A DNA stretch of 64,000 nucleotides. Source: Spironucleus salmonicida. Its lineage: Eukaryota; Fornicata; Diplomonadida; Hexamitidae. The translations under genes were made by a program, and so were the position numbers. Shown in pieces: positions 10,352-22,985 of the stretch (position 1 is the first letter of the stretch; each line of letters opens with the position of its first letter). Under the pieces are notes generated by a model, which was given only the letters and a program-made list of their open reading frames with translations, had not been told where the DNA came from and made no database searches. The stretch covers positions 70,001 through 134,000 of the forward strand of contig CM035320.1 of the NCBI GenBank assembly GCA_000497125.2, in the 5' to 3' direction.

Positions 10352-11563
10352 TCACTTCTCACTTAAAAAATCAAGCAAATAGGAGATAGCACTAACACTT
10401 TCTCTTACATTTACAACTTCTTTTACACTATGATAGTTAAATGCACCGTCCCAGATATTTGGGGTAGGCAGACCCATTTCACTCAGTCTTGAACCATCAG
10501 TTCCTCCTCTAATTTATGAAATTTTAGACTCGTATTTTTCTCCCAATTTAAATAATTTATCAATCAGGGACTAAGGCAAGTAAGTTCTCATATTCATATA
10601 TTATTTAGTAGTTGTGATAGAAATTTTCGCACTTTCATGTTATTTGGCAAAATTATTAACTAAGTCAATAAGGTCTTTATCAAACCTCATAAGTTCATCA
10701 TTTTAAAACGATCTAATTATTCCACTTATCTTTGTATTCGATATTTCTCCTGTAGTATGCATTATATTAATGTAGCCTTCTTCATCTTTTGTTTATTCCG
10801 CAGATTTGAACGTTTACGTAATCAATTCTGTAAGTTTTGCTCCTATAATAATAGAATTAACCATCTTTTTATATGCGTAACCTGGATGAATATTATAACC
10901 TTCAATCTTTATTTCAAATCCTCTTGCTGAAAATGTAGATATATTTAACTCTTAGAAAACACTACCATCAACTGTTAAGGCGACTGTATTATCATCTTTT
11001 TTGAGATATTTGAAATCAATATTGTTTACACCCTCACCAATTTCTTCATCAGGAGTGAAACAAATTACAATTTCTGGTAAATTTTCATACAAATGTTAAT
11101 TCTCTTATAGATATTAAATGAGTGTCATTACAATGGCAATTCCTGCCTTATCATCACCACCAATTAATGTTGTACCATCAGAAGTAATGAGTGTGTCTCC
11201 AATCTTACAATTATGGTTAAATAAGTCATCCTAAGTTAAAACTACATCATTGTTAAGTATAATGTTGCCTCCTTTATATTCATGAATTTGGGGATGCACA
11301 TTGCTATTAGGAGCGTCCTCATTTGTATCCATATGACAAACTAAGCATACTCTATCCTTTTTACCTTTGTTAATAGTACAGTAGACATAACAGAATTCAG
11401 ATAAAATAGCTTCAAATCCTAAGTCTTCTAGCTCCTTCTTTAATATTTTAGCTACATCAAATTGACACTAGGTACTAGGATGATTTCCAGTAGTAGATGA
11501 AGATCCAGATGCGATTTACGCATATCTCATAAATTTTTCAATGAAGCTTGCTTTAAAGTCCAT
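10352..11563 (-). CDS. pepT: Peptidase T (tripeptide aminopeptidase, M20 family)
   Basis: 403 aa, the normal length for PepT. Zinc-site motifs are in place: CHMDT (His77, Asp79), GGDDKAG, TPDEEIG with the catalytic Glu pair, and the dimerisation-domain segment [26 protein letters not shown] near the C-terminus completes the family signature. The enzyme removes N-terminal residues from tripeptides and acts in the cytosol in late peptide breakdown. This family is mainly bacterial, so transfer into the protist lineage is plausible. Stop in AGTGA context. Its start is 105 bp from the end of the DEAH helicase gene on the same strand. Confidence 0.95.
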
Positions 11564-11668
11564 TTTTAAGAAAAAGTATCTAGAGGATTTTGTATATTTC
11601 CTATTAATATACATTGTAACAATCACAAACTTTATAAACATTAAATTAATACGTTTTAACATATATTA

Positions 11669-14600
11669 TCACTTAAAACTATACATTTCATACTCCATAA
11701 GTGCCTTAATAAAACAGTATCCCTAATTGTACTTTTTTACATATTTTATGTATTCCGTCAATATTACAGCATTTATAGCTGTAATTTAAAACTCAATGCC
11801 ATGCATTTTTAAACTTCCAGTTCTGAAACAAACTTCTGGTTTTTCACAACTAAAAGCTAACGCCACTAAACTACCGACAGAGCAAGTCGTAATAAAATTT
11901 TACGACGTTGTTAATTATTCATTATATAATATGATACTACAAACTTTATTTTTGAGTATAGAAGAGGGATGAATTACCAATTCATTCTTTGGATTTGTCA
12001 GCTACCACCCTTTTCTACCGTTTATAAATGCAACAGATGGCCATAATGAAACTTATAATAACGGTATTATTAAATTGATGTCAGAAACATCATACTTTAC
12101 CTCCCCATACTCGAAAAGTTGATTTAAAGTATCTTTAGCACTCTCTAAAGCCTGAATACTAACATCGTATTTCTTCATATTTTATCCTTTCAAAAAAAGC
12201 TAAAAAAGTTTGAAATTCAGAAGAAAATCAGATTTTCGTTCTAAATTCAACAAGTTATCATTCACCTTTTTAACGATCCCAGAACTGCTTAAAACTCCAA
12301 CTAATTATTTAGCTAAATTTACATCAATTCCAAGCTTTTTAGCATAAAAAATGATTTTTCCTAAAAATGGTTCAATTGGGAGAAATGCTATTTCTGCTCC
12401 AAATTCTGATAAATATATTTCAGTTTCTTCGCTCAAAAGCACGTTTTCCACTCCATCATTAATTTTTCCGCCGCTATAAAGTATGAAATTGCTGGTATAT
12501 AATTCTTTTAAATTTGAAGAAATCGCTGATTCTTTTGGCGGCGAAATAACGTTTTTCATGAAGATCTGGGGTTGCGAAACACGCGCCAAATGGGCTGAAA
12601 AGCTAGAAATTTTAGCACTGAAAACCATAAGTTGCATCATCGAGTTCATAAGCGAAGATGTGCAGATTTCTGGAGTTCGTTGCGCCTCGAAATCATCGAA
12701 AGTAGAACGAAGATAACAGCAATAGATAGTACCTTTACAAACACGACCTGCACGACCTGCGCGTTGCTATGCCGACTCTTTTGATATAAAACGAGTTTAA
12801 AATACATTTTTTCGCTATTTGGGAAAGAATTTAACTTTTCGTTCCAATCCGGTGTCAATGACCGAAATAATATTTGGGAGGGTTATTGATGCCTCTGCAA
12901 TATTTGTAGCACATATAACACGAGGAAGATTTGATTTTTAGAATAGTTTCTACTGATCTTGGAGTGAAATTTGAGAGTGACATGGCAAAATTTCAAGAGA
13001 TTTGATATCTTAGAGATAATTAACTGTTTTTTGAATCTCTGCTTGGCCAGGCAAGAAGATTAATGTGTTTCCTGATTTCGTTGGTGTGTTGTAGATCAAA
13101 TTAGTGACAATTTGCTTAATTGCTGGTAGGTTTAACGAGAAGTCATCTATTGGAGTGTTTGGTATATAATTGAAGTTTTCAATATCATTTTACTCGTAAT
13201 CAAAGTCGTCTAACAAATCATAGTCATCATGATTACGTTATTAAGCTGTTTCTCTTTTATAGATTGGTTTGATGCCTTATTGTATCAAGTCATCCAAATA
13301 AAAGAATTTCGTCTCGAAAAGTCGACCTTTAAGGGAATAATAAGCTGGACTAAGAAATGAAAAGTAATTACCAAACTTTGCACCATCTATCGTAGCAGAC
13401 ATTATTATAATTTTTGGTAATTATTGTGAAGGCGAGCAAAATTAATAATATTATTTTAATAGGCCTAAAAACAAATCGGTATTAATATCACGTTCGTGAA
13501 CTTCGTCAATGATTATATGTGTGTATTGAGATAATTCCTCATGATTATTTATAAATTATCTTAATAATACACCGATCGTGCAATATTATATAAGAGTATC
13601 CTAAGAGATTTCAGACTTTCCCTTAACATTATAACCTATAGTTTTATTTTATATAAGACCACTCTCTTATCTCACACGCATTCCTAACGAAATTGCAGCC
13701 ATTCTTCGTGGCTAAGTAATAACTATCTTAACTGGAGCTCCTTATTCTAATATTAACTAAGGCAAATTGGTTGACTTACCAGAACCAGTTTCAGCTGTCA
13801 CAATAACACATTAATTTTCATTTATCTTTGATAATAATAGATCTTTATCAATATAAATTGGTAGCTACTTACGGCCTGGTAAATATTAATTATATAAACT
13901 CATATCTCGCGATGTTAAGATTTTTTAGAATTATGATTAAGTTATATGTTATATCTTTTTATGCAATTATTAACTATTCATCTCAGTATAAATATCTAGA
14001 TGTTGCTAACAAGTAGTAGGCTTATATATAAATTTTTCTGATAGAAGCTTTTTATTTGTTTCTAATAATATACTATATTTATCTTCTACCATAAGAAATT
14101 CGCCAGTTTCTTATTACACTGTTGATTAAATAACTTATACACTATTTAAACCTTCTTTATAAACAAAAAGTAGCGGAGAAAGTGAAACGATCTTTTATTT
14201 ATGTGTTAAGTTCCCACTAGAGATTTTATGCTTAACTTTCATAACGAAAGAGTTCTTAAGTTCCATGTTATCAATATGCTTTAAATTTATGCAAGATTTT
14301 TATAGTGAGATTTATATGATCTCCTCATATTGAAGAAGAAATTTTTCGTATTCAGAATCTTGTAAAGCTAAAATGCAACCAAAGATTGGTTACTCGTTAT
14401 ACAACCCTCTCTGCATTTTTTAATAAAGATATTTAAGTGTAGCTGCTTTGCCAAAGTTTGTCAAGTATTTACTCTTCAGATCAATATAGCAAGGTGTAAA
14501 TGGATATGTACCTTTAAACTGTTAGTTAAATTTCCATAACTTACCATCTGCAATTAAAGGAGGATCTTATACACTTTTAACACCGTCTTTCATTAGTTAA

Positions 14601-15511
14601 ACGTCTCCAGTATCTTACAAATGAAAATATAAAGTTATTTACATATTTTAAAATATATATATAGGAACTTTTACTGTCCATACTTCTAAATCAATATAAA
14701 CTGATGGCTGTTTTTCTTTACAACCAAAGGTATATTATGTAATATCGTATCCTGAAGATTTAATCATTTATATTTCACCTTGTCGAATAGAATTTATATA
14801 AGTTTCAATCTTAGCATCATTTTTTAACTATGATGGTAATTTAGGAAATCCTCTTTTATATTGCATGCAAGATGTTATTACTGTTAAATAAGAAATATAT
14901 GGATCTCCTCCGCAAATTTAAACTATTTCTCTTATTAATGGTTCTGATACTATACCTGTCTTTTCAACAATATCTACAGCTTTCTCAAACTCCTATTATA
15001 CATTTGCAGCATCTTCAATAGTATGACCATTATCTCCTTGTCTACGTTTTCCTTTCGGCTTTCTCTCTCCCATTTTTGCCATAGGTAGAAACGTATTAGA
15101 TGAACTTGAAGCAGATGCAGTGGAAAATAATTACTGATCGACTAATGAACCTCCTAAGATCTAAGGAATCTAGCACGGCTATAACATAAGTAGCAAAGAC
15201 TTTAAAGCTTATTATCTTAGCTAATTATTTCTATTTATATATGAAGATTTATCCTTATCTTTAGGTTCAGTATTTGTCATCAAATATTTATCATAAAATT
15301 ATGTATTTAATATTTTAGCAACATTTTCAGGTTAAAACCCAAAACCACAAATTTCGTTAAAAAGAGTTGAAGATGAAGTACCTTACTGGTGAGTTATAGG
15401 TTCCTAAAGCACTAGATTATTTTTCACTAAAACTTAATGCATTTAATTTATAATATCTGTATTAATTGGAAATTACTAACAGGATGATTACTTAAAGAAT
15501 TGAAAACTCAT
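11669..15511 (-). CDS. DEAH-box RNA helicase with UBA/RWD-like N-terminal extension (DHX57/DHX29 type)
   Basis: 1,280 aa in one frame; an in-frame TGA two codons upstream confirms the start. Residues about 55-75 resemble a UBA helix pair (NEICGFGFQPENVAKILN), and about 370-440 resemble an RWD domain (DSEYEKFLLQYEEIIQ). The helicase core starts near residue 537: motif I TAETGSGKST (Lys579), Ia TQPRRMA, II DEVH, III MSAT, V ATNIAEASIT, VI QRAGRAGR (about residue 920). HA2 and OB-fold (LWPSVAFINGRKGW) domains follow. Motif II is DEVH where DEAH is usual. Relatives remodel RNA or translation initiation complexes. Shadow frames of this gene make short apparent ORFs. Confidence 0.92.
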
Positions 15512-15666
15512 TTGTCAAAGCTACAATTATAAATAATGATAGTATAATATATTATATTATGTAATAAAATTCATAAAAACTAAGAGAGTGATAAGTAAAT
15601 GACTATAAGGAAATTTACTATTAAATAACAGCATAAAATAAAATAATATATTCACCAATAGCGTAA

Positions 15667-15840
15667 TCAGAATGTCTCAATATCATGATCGTCCGAATTT
15701 TCAAATAGTTTTTATTGTTAGACTAATTCTTGCTGATCAATATCATCGCTGCCTTCATCTGTATGTACAGGGTGAGATTTTGCATAATCCATGGTTTCTT
15801 ATCCTTTTTGAAAGCTATTTTCAGCAATTCCGCATCCCAT
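15667..15840 (-). CDS. Small MGC protein, putatively acylated
   Basis: 57 aa, MGCGIAENSFQKG at the N-terminus (Gly2, Cys3), then a strongly acidic, Gln-rich body (EGSDDIDQQELVQQQ, NSDDHDIETF). No membrane helix. It matches the other MGxC proteins in size and in having an acylation-type N-terminus with an acidic C-terminal part. The layout recalls LAMTOR1/p18-like or BBSome/trafficking adaptors, but this is only a resemblance of design. It lies upstream of the DEAH helicase gene on the same strand. A plus-strand frame at 15672-15878 is its shadow. Confidence 0.6.
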
Positions 15841-15951
15841 TTAAGTCAAATTGTTATATTAATTTATTATATATATAATTAATTATCTAATTTTGTTATT
15901 TTGAAATATAAAGATATTCGTTTATTCATAAGGTACAATTGTTATTTAAAA

Positions 15952-16410
15952 ATGAAATCTCAATATTTGCAAGATCAGTCATCAATGTTTATCAGACGTT
16001 CTAATTCATGTTAGAACACACAAATTAACTATGTATCCTTTAAAACCAACTATATGAAGTCAAACTTGATTGAAAATCCGCATCAGATATCACCAGTTTT
16101 CTTAAATTAATTTTAACGCAAAACACCTATTACAGTTGCCAAGACGCCACGCTTATAAAATATTATTAAAAGCGTATTTGAGGACGAAACGTTTCAACCA
16201 ATGTGTATTTCTACAATCAATAATTTATCTCAAGTGAATCTTAGTTATAAACTACCATATCCCCCAAGTACCCCGCAGGTAGAGTTGGCAATCAGAACAC
16301 GCATACCATTTTGTCCCACGGCAAGCTAACTATCCCTGTCCTAGATACCTCGTACCTGCCCTAAATCGCCTAGCTCGGCGCGAAGATTTAAAGCAAAATA
16401 TTACTTCTGA
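15952..16410 (+). CDS. Basic protein, 152 aa, uncharacterised
   Basis: Starts MKSQYLQDQSSMFIRRSNSC, stop TGA. Rich in Ser, Pro, Asn and basic residues; the last 45 residues (PYPPSTPQVE, SPSSARRFKAKYYF) are Pro/Ser/Arg-rich and probably disordered. No membrane helix or signal peptide. GC content rises sharply in the last 150 bp. It ends 6 bp before the convergent Na+/H+ exchanger gene. Function unknown. Confidence 0.65.
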
Positions 16411-16416
16411 ACTCTC

Positions 16417-18138
16417 TCACTGCAAAAGACCCTCGCCCTTTCTAGCCATCTCAATTCGTCTCTATATCTCATACGCCCTTTACTGTGCTTTGATATCCGT
16501 CTCTCTGGCGGCGATTCCAACCGTCTGCACGTACCTTTTCTGTGCTACGTTCTCCTCGATTTTTAATCTCCCTTGTGCATCCATACGCTTCACGTGTTCG
16601 ATGATTCTGATGATATCGCGCTCAACTTTTATGTTCTATTTCAGGAACACTTTCTATAAAAGCATGTCAGCTTTGTGCGCAAATTATGCCATTTTGGAGC
16701 TCTGTCCAAGTAGTGTCTTGACAAATTTGACTTGCTCTTCAATTGGTCTCGCGAGCGCTGTTTATGCCATCTTTTACTATGCCTAGTAATAGCTGAGATC
16801 ATGCAGCTCTGGGTCATGGTGTTGCTTTTTAATTTTCAAAACGTAAATTAGAGGTTTCATACTCAGCCCGTAAACCAAGATTGTAAAAATTATCAGCATA
16901 CATGTAGCAAAAAGTAACTCCTCATTAACACTGATTACTCCGGTAGAAATTGAACTGGCTAATGCGAACGCTATCGCTCCTCTTAGGCCTGCCCATACTA
17001 GTATAATTTGTTCATTAAAAGGAATATATTTGCCGAACTTTTTACGTCTCAAATTCAGTAGTGCAGTCTAACCAAAAACACCAATAAAGCGTGCCAAAAA
17101 CGTATATATAATAAGAAGGCCAACTAACGCCCAATCAATACCATTTTTGACTACCGAAATGAAGGCAATTTGAAAACCCATGTCTAAAAACAGCATATTC
17201 TCGAAAGTTTATGCCAGCATGTGGATAACTGTACGGAATGTATTTATTGACTCTGGATGCAGGTTTGGCTCTGCGTAACGCGAGAGAATGACTGCTGAAA
17301 TCATGACAGCCATGATACCAGAAAATAGGAGCGCATCTGCTAGAATATATGAGAAAAATCCACAAATGATAAGCAAAATTGGTTCAATATTATATAATTT
17401 ATACGTATATTTCGTGAAAAAACAAAATAAAAACGTTATGATAGTAGCAATTAGAAGACCCCCAGATACAGAAACAATAAATTTTGCTATTCCTAAGCCA
17501 ATAATTTCCGAAATCGTTTTATTATCGTTAAAAAGTGAAGACATCCCTTTAAATAGCGAGAATAAGACTATAGATACACCATCGTTCAACGTTGATTCTC
17601 CAAAACCTAAATTATATAAATCAGCATTTACATGCATTTATTCCATTATAGCCATGACAGAAACTGGGTCTACGGCTGAGCAAAGAGAAGAAAACGTAAA
17701 AACATCAGCGAACGACATTGGGGTGTTCATAATCGGAAGTGAGTAATAAATTGCTATTCCAATAAATGCAGAGTTAAAAATTGTACCGAACACTGCATAT
17801 ACAATAATTTCAAGAAAATTATTAAAGAAAACTTGTTTATCCATAAAATAAGCTGCATCGAAGATAATAACTGGAATAAAAATGAATAGGAAATAATCTG
17901 GATCAAATGTGAGTAATTCTTTTAAAGTATTTGCACCATCTGTTGGGATGTAGCCAATTATAAGACCGATTAGCAACCCAATAATAATAAGCATGGTAGA
18001 CTCAGGTAAATACTGTTCGGGTTTTGACTTAGCGTAAACTAGTCTCAAGATAGACAATATACCAAATAATACTAACATACCCAAAAGAAGTCCAGTAATT
18101 GGATTAAGATGAAAACCTATTAAGGCAAAATCACTCAT
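16417..18138 (-). CDS. Na+/H+ exchanger (CPA1 family, NHE type)
   Basis: 573 aa. About 12 membrane segments between residues 10 and 450. Family motifs: IIFDAAYFMD, SAVDPVSVMAIME, FGESTLNDGVSIVLF (ion-binding helix) and WAGLRGAIAFALA. The protein exchanges Na+ for H+ across the plasma membrane or endomembranes and controls pH and volume. A soluble tail of about 120 residues (from QHHDPELHD) is helical, charged and Gln/Arg-rich, and could be regulatory; the DNA for this tail (16417-16790) is much more GC-rich than the membrane part. No calmodulin or PDZ motif recognised. Stop in AGTGA context. Confidence 0.95.
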
Positions 18139-18297
18139 TTTATGGTCGTGGTATGATTTAATGATAATAGCACATAATATAGATATTTATTGATTAATGA
18201 TAAATCAAAGATATTATTATCACTATCTATTAAAGTTACTAAACATAACAATGATATTAAAATATAATTATTATATAATTATTAAAAGCAACCTAAA

Positions 18298-18933
18298 ATG
18301 GATTATATGGAGTAACTAAAATAATTTAAAGCATAAAAATAGCTAGAAAAGCTAGCGCAATCAAATACATAAACTTAGCCTTATTTTACAGCAATTAAAT
18401 CAAACTCAGCTACATAAAATGCAATTAAATCAGCTCAAAATAGTCTTATTTCGTCCTAATAATAACAATAAAATTCAAATTTTTACTAAGAGCAAATCAA
18501 GTAATTGCAATAATAAAATTAGAAACTTTCTATCGAAAAGTCTAGCTTAGTAAACGAAAATGATTAACTTCGCTAGCTTCTAAAATATTCAAATTCACAA
18601 TTTAAACTTACTAAGGTAGAAGAAATTTAAGCAGTATAAGATATCTAATTATTTGACACTTAGTCTTAAACAAACTAATCTATTTTATAGGATATTTAAA
18701 CTTAAACTTTGGATCTATTAATCTTATTGCCAGAAGCTCCTCAGATACATGAACAAGACTATGTTAAAGAAACTGACTAATTAGATTCGACTGATAAATT
18801 TGTGAATTTGAACATTACAGAAGAAATGTAGAAACCAAATGCGTTGTTATATCCATCCATTTAAAATGATCTTCCTCCTGCTAAATTTAGTACTGAAGGT
18901 GTAATAAATGATAGTGTAAATATAGAAGAGTGA
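18298..18933 (+). CDS. Gln-rich coiled-coil protein
   Basis: 211 aa. Gln makes up a large share, nearly all as TAA/TAG. Residues about 65-95 form a coiled coil (IEKSSLVNENDQLRQLL) that resembles a short leucine-zipper segment. The C-terminal half is acidic and disordered in composition (DSTDKFVNLNITEEMQ). No basic DNA-binding region precedes the zipper, so a transcription factor role is not supported. Start follows CCTAAA. Divergent from the NHE gene with 159 bp between starts. Confidence 0.7.
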
Positions 18934-19367
18934 GTATGGTATTTATTGAATATTTATTTGTTTTAAATATATACTTCTGATGATAACATATTTTTGTGTT
19001 TAAGTTTGTCTAACATGTAATAAAGTCTTGTTTTCTTAATAATATTCTAAATTAGAGTAGAAATAAGATAATACTTCTGAATTTGGTATTCCATAGTGAA
19101 TATCTTCAATTTATCTATTATATACTATAGTATATACTTTATACTCTATAGTAGGAGATATAATATAAAAGTTTATATTTAATAACTTGCAATAAGTTTT
19201 TCATACATACAACTTGTTAATAAAATTTAATAAATATATATTATTTGGATTAAAATTTATTACACAAGTATAAAAGCTGTAATATACTATTGACTTAAAT
19301 TATTCAGAATATTTTTATTTCTATAATATATGTATTATCTTCAAATAATATTTACAATATTTTTAGA
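18934..19367. other. Intergenic, AT-rich
   Basis: About 430 bp with a short TATACTATAGTATATA-like palindromic tract near 19120-19140. No gene recognised. Confidence 0.3.
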
Positions 19368-20258
19368 ATGACCGATTTCGGTATGTGTACGAAGCACGAA
19401 GACACTTGTAAGGCAGGTAGCTACTGCCCTGCTACTGATTTTGAAATTGTGAGATGCTTGCCATGCACTGAACATATGACGATTGGGCACGGATGCTATT
19501 GTAATGACAATAAACTAAATTAAAACTGTTAAGAATGTACAGGAACAATTTGTACTAAGTGCATACTTGGTTCTTATATTGATAACAATGTTTGCAAATT
19601 TTGTTAAGATGGTTGTGGAAAATGCAGCAATGGAAATACATGTGAATAATGTTCAGAAGGTTTCGTTTTAGATGAGGTTACTAGTAAATGTACGCTTATA
19701 TGCATCTCCAACAAAGAGTGCTAACACAGATTAGAAGGATATTGTGATACAAAAACTAGTAGGTGTGTTGCTTGTGATTTATCGTGTAATGTGTGTTCCT
19801 CAGCAACCTTTTGCAACGCATGTGATGATAATGATTTTGTTACGACAATCAATGGTACTTGTGTTAAAGACTGTTTTATACTTAAGAATGGCTAATATTG
19901 TGACGATGGAACACCAAAAGAATGCATTTAAGGCGTCACCTCTGCGTGCTAATGTAATAACAAAATGAATTGTGCTACATGTAAAGAAGATTTTAGTGGG
20001 TGCGCTACTTGCATGCCGTTTTTAAAGATGGACAGCGATGGTAAATGTATTTAATGTGTGGATGGATATGAAAAAATAGGAATCTACTGCTAGCCAAGCG
20101 AATAACCTCCTAGTGCTATCCTGAGTACAGGAATCATAGTTACTATTGTGGTTATAGTTATGATAGCTGCAGGTTTGATAGGATGTGGGATATTTATTTT
20201 AATTTGGAAAAATAAATAAACTGCAACAGCTACTGGTGTTGTAAAAGATCATGTCTGA
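19368..20258 (+). CDS. Cysteine-rich membrane protein (CRMP, VSP-like)
   Basis: 296 aa. Starts MTDFGMCTKHEDTCKAGSYC, then CXXC units through about residue 250 (CLPC, CYC, CQEC, CTKC, CNAC, CATC). The membrane helix IVTIVVIVMIAAGLIGCGIF and the tail WKNKQTATATGVVKDHV differ from those of its neighbours: the tail is longer and not Lys-terminal. No signal peptide. First member of the five-gene array; its 3' end does not share the repeated TM cassette found in the next three genes. Confidence 0.85.
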
Positions 20259-20939
20259 CTTGTATATTATTATCTACAACATTAATTATTACTAAGATTA
20301 TAATTTAAATTATCCAAAAATAGATAGATTAATAACTATGTTCTGATTAATACTATTAATTTTCAGCTGCATATTTTTAACCACAAAATAATATTTTACT
20401 ACTAATAATTATCTCTTAATCCAATTCAAATTTTTATAAAGAGCAATACAAAGCTAGATACCATTTCTCGGAAATATTAAAATAAAATAACAACTAGAAT
20501 AAGAAATAGTAAATTATTCTTATCCATAGAATAGCATTATAAATAAGTGAAAATCAGAATTCTTTTATCATACTTAAATCTATCCCCTTTTGGAATATAC
20601 TGTACAGACGAAGTAAATATTTGCTAACTATACAAGAAAGTATTATATTATTCAGCTTAATTTACTAACCATAATAATTAACTTCTTTCAGTATGACTGA
20701 TTTCTAATGGTTCAGAACACTAAGCTAGAAATAATAATTATATATTTCGATTATAATTAAGAATAAGTAATTTTGTGAAACCAAGAAACTGAATATTATA
20801 CATTTTAATACTATTAATACCATTCTTTACATTTCTCGTAACTCATTGTGCTATTAATAATTTCCTAAACAAATTTTTGAAAATGGAAAATTAAAGTATA
20901 TTATAATTATATTAATCATGCAAAAATACACTTTTAAAA
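20259..20939. other. Intergenic, AT-rich
   Basis: About 680 bp between CRMP genes. Only A/T tracts; no gene or repeat of the array unit recognised. Confidence 0.3.
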
Positions 20940-21809
20940 ATGGATACCGACAACACTTGCACAAACTCCGTTAACACATGTGACACGAACAATTTTTGCC
21001 CGGCAAATGGATCTAGTAAAGAGAAATGTAAGCCATGCATCGCAAACATGCTTCAAGGCAAGGGATGCACATGTGTTACCGGTACCACAGTCGTAAATTG
21101 CACACAGTGTCAGGACGGATCTTGCATAACATGCATTCCTGGGGCATATCTGCAGAATTCTAGATGCAATTTCTGCATGTAGGACTGCGGGAACTGCACG
21201 GCGGTAGATTTTTGCATTAAATGCAATGAGGGATTCGTATTCAATACCGTTTCTAAAACCTGCGTCAAGCAGGTTGTGCAGTCTTGCTCCACGAATTAAG
21301 ACTGCTAAAAAGTCGGTACCGGCTTCTGCGACCCTTCTAAGCATGTGTGTGTTGCATGTGCTGCTGGTTGCGATTTGTGCTCCTCAGCCACTTTTTGCAA
21401 TAAGTGTAAAGAAGCTGATTTTATGACAACAATTGAGGGGAAATGCACTAATAAATGTAACACAAACGTCAGTGGCAAATTTTGCAATAATGGCACGTAG
21501 ACTGATTGTGCAGAGGGCCTTACATCTGCTTGTTATTGTAGCGGATTTGTGAATTGTGCGTCATGTACTTCTGACAAAACCTCTTGTGAAACTTGCTTGC
21601 CTGGTGTAATAATGAATAGTGCTAAATAGTGCAATATTTGCGCAGACGGGTACGACAAAATAGGAGAAATGTGTTGGGCCAATTTTAATAGTTCTTAGAA
21701 TAAGATCGGCGGTGGAGCGATTGCGGGCATCGTTATCGCAGTTTTGGTCGTAGTTGGTGTTGTTGGTGGCGGTCTTGCCTTCTACTTTATCAAGAAGGCG
21801 AAGAAGTGA
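20940..21809 (+). CDS. Cysteine-rich membrane protein (CRMP, VSP-like), GC-richer copy
   Basis: 289 aa. Starts [24 protein letters not shown] units through about residue 250. The membrane helix begins [20 protein letters not shown] and the tail is short and basic (KKAKK). The DNA of its ectodomain is clearly more GC-rich than that of the neighbouring CRMPs, and Gln is often TAG or CAG. From position 21710 on, its 3' end (membrane helix, tail, downstream spacer) is identical to the same part of the next two genes, so it looks like the donor or recipient of that cassette. No signal peptide. Confidence 0.87.
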
Positions 21810-22885
21810 AACTTGATAATTTTGAATCCTTAAATTGATAAGGTACCATTTAATTTAAAATATTCTTCAGATGGATAAGTAAATATGGAAAATTATTACC
21901 AAGAAACATCAAAAACTCAATTCATTTTATGTGCTAATACCACTATTACTAAATTTATTATTTACGCGAATTTTAAGAAACTTCTAGAATATTATAATAT
22001 GTCATAATTCTTTAGAATCTAAAGTAAATCGAATCTTGAATACGTACGTTACCAATTATATTACCAATTATTGAAAACACTCGATTTTAATAACTAGCAA
22101 TATTAGGGAATAGATGGTTGTTATTTGTTAAAAATGGACGAAACTGGCATTTGCTCGATTGATAAAAAGACATGTAAAGCAGGAAATTTTTGCCCAGCTA
22201 CTGCAGAAAATAGTGTGAGTTGTATGCCTTGCTCTGATAAAATTCCATTTGGTCAAGGATGCTATTGCAAAGATAACACCTTAGAACCATATTGTCAAGA
22301 ATGCAAAGATGGAAAGTGTGTCAAGTGTGTAGCTCGAACATTCTTTGTGGGTAATGAGTGCAGGAGGTGTTCACGTGGATGCAGTGAATGTACAAATGGG
22401 CGAACCTGTCAAAAATGTTTAGAAAACAATATCCTCGACACTGTAAAAAATAAGTGCATATTAATTTGCTAAAACGATAAAGAATGTTAGGATATACATG
22501 AAGGTTATTGTGATAATGAAACAAACCGATGTGTTGCCTGTCCATAAAATTGTAGTCTTTGCTCGTAAAATAATTACTGTTTTTCTTGCGATTCAAATTG
22601 GGAAATAACTACTATTTTGGGAACTTGCATCCCAAAATGTTTTGTTATTGAGAATGGTTTTTATTGTAAGGACGGATTACCCGCACCCTGTGTATCAGGT
22701 CTCACATCAGAGTGTAAGTGTGGCAATAGTATGAATTGTAGTTCATGTAGTAGGAATCAGAATAACTGCGATAGTTGTTTGCCAAATTGGGAGTTAGATG
22801 GCTAAGGTAATTGCACAAACTGTGCAAAGGGTTATGAAAAAATAGGTCTTTTATGTGTACGGGACGAAAATTATATTAACACTAC
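21710..22885 (+). repeat. 1,176-bp tandem repeat, unit 1
   Basis: Unit 1 runs from the membrane-helix codons of the CRMP at 20940 through the spacer and the whole ectodomain of the next CRMP. Unit 2 (22886-24061) reads the same base for base where I compared, and both encode the same protein. The junction lies in the CGGTGGAGCGATTGCGGGCA helix-coding sequence, as expected for unequal crossing-over there. Confidence 0.9.
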
Positions 22886-22985
22886 CGGTGGAGCGATTGC
22901 GGGCATCGTTATCGCAGTTTTGGTCGTAGTTGGTGTTGTTGGTGGCGGTCTTGCCTTCTACTTTATCAAGAAGGCGAAGAAGTGA
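22134..22985 (+). CDS. Cysteine-rich membrane protein, tandem copy A
   Basis: 283 aa from [20 protein letters not shown] (an in-frame TTG three codons upstream is not needed). CXXC units include [27 protein letters not shown] and CASC-like pairs. Membrane helix and KKAKK tail identical to the gene at 20940. The predicted protein equals copy B at 23310. No signal peptide. Ectodomain is AT-rich, unlike its own GC-richer 3' cassette, so the gene looks like a chimera of an AT-rich ectodomain and a transferred TM end. Confidence 0.87.
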
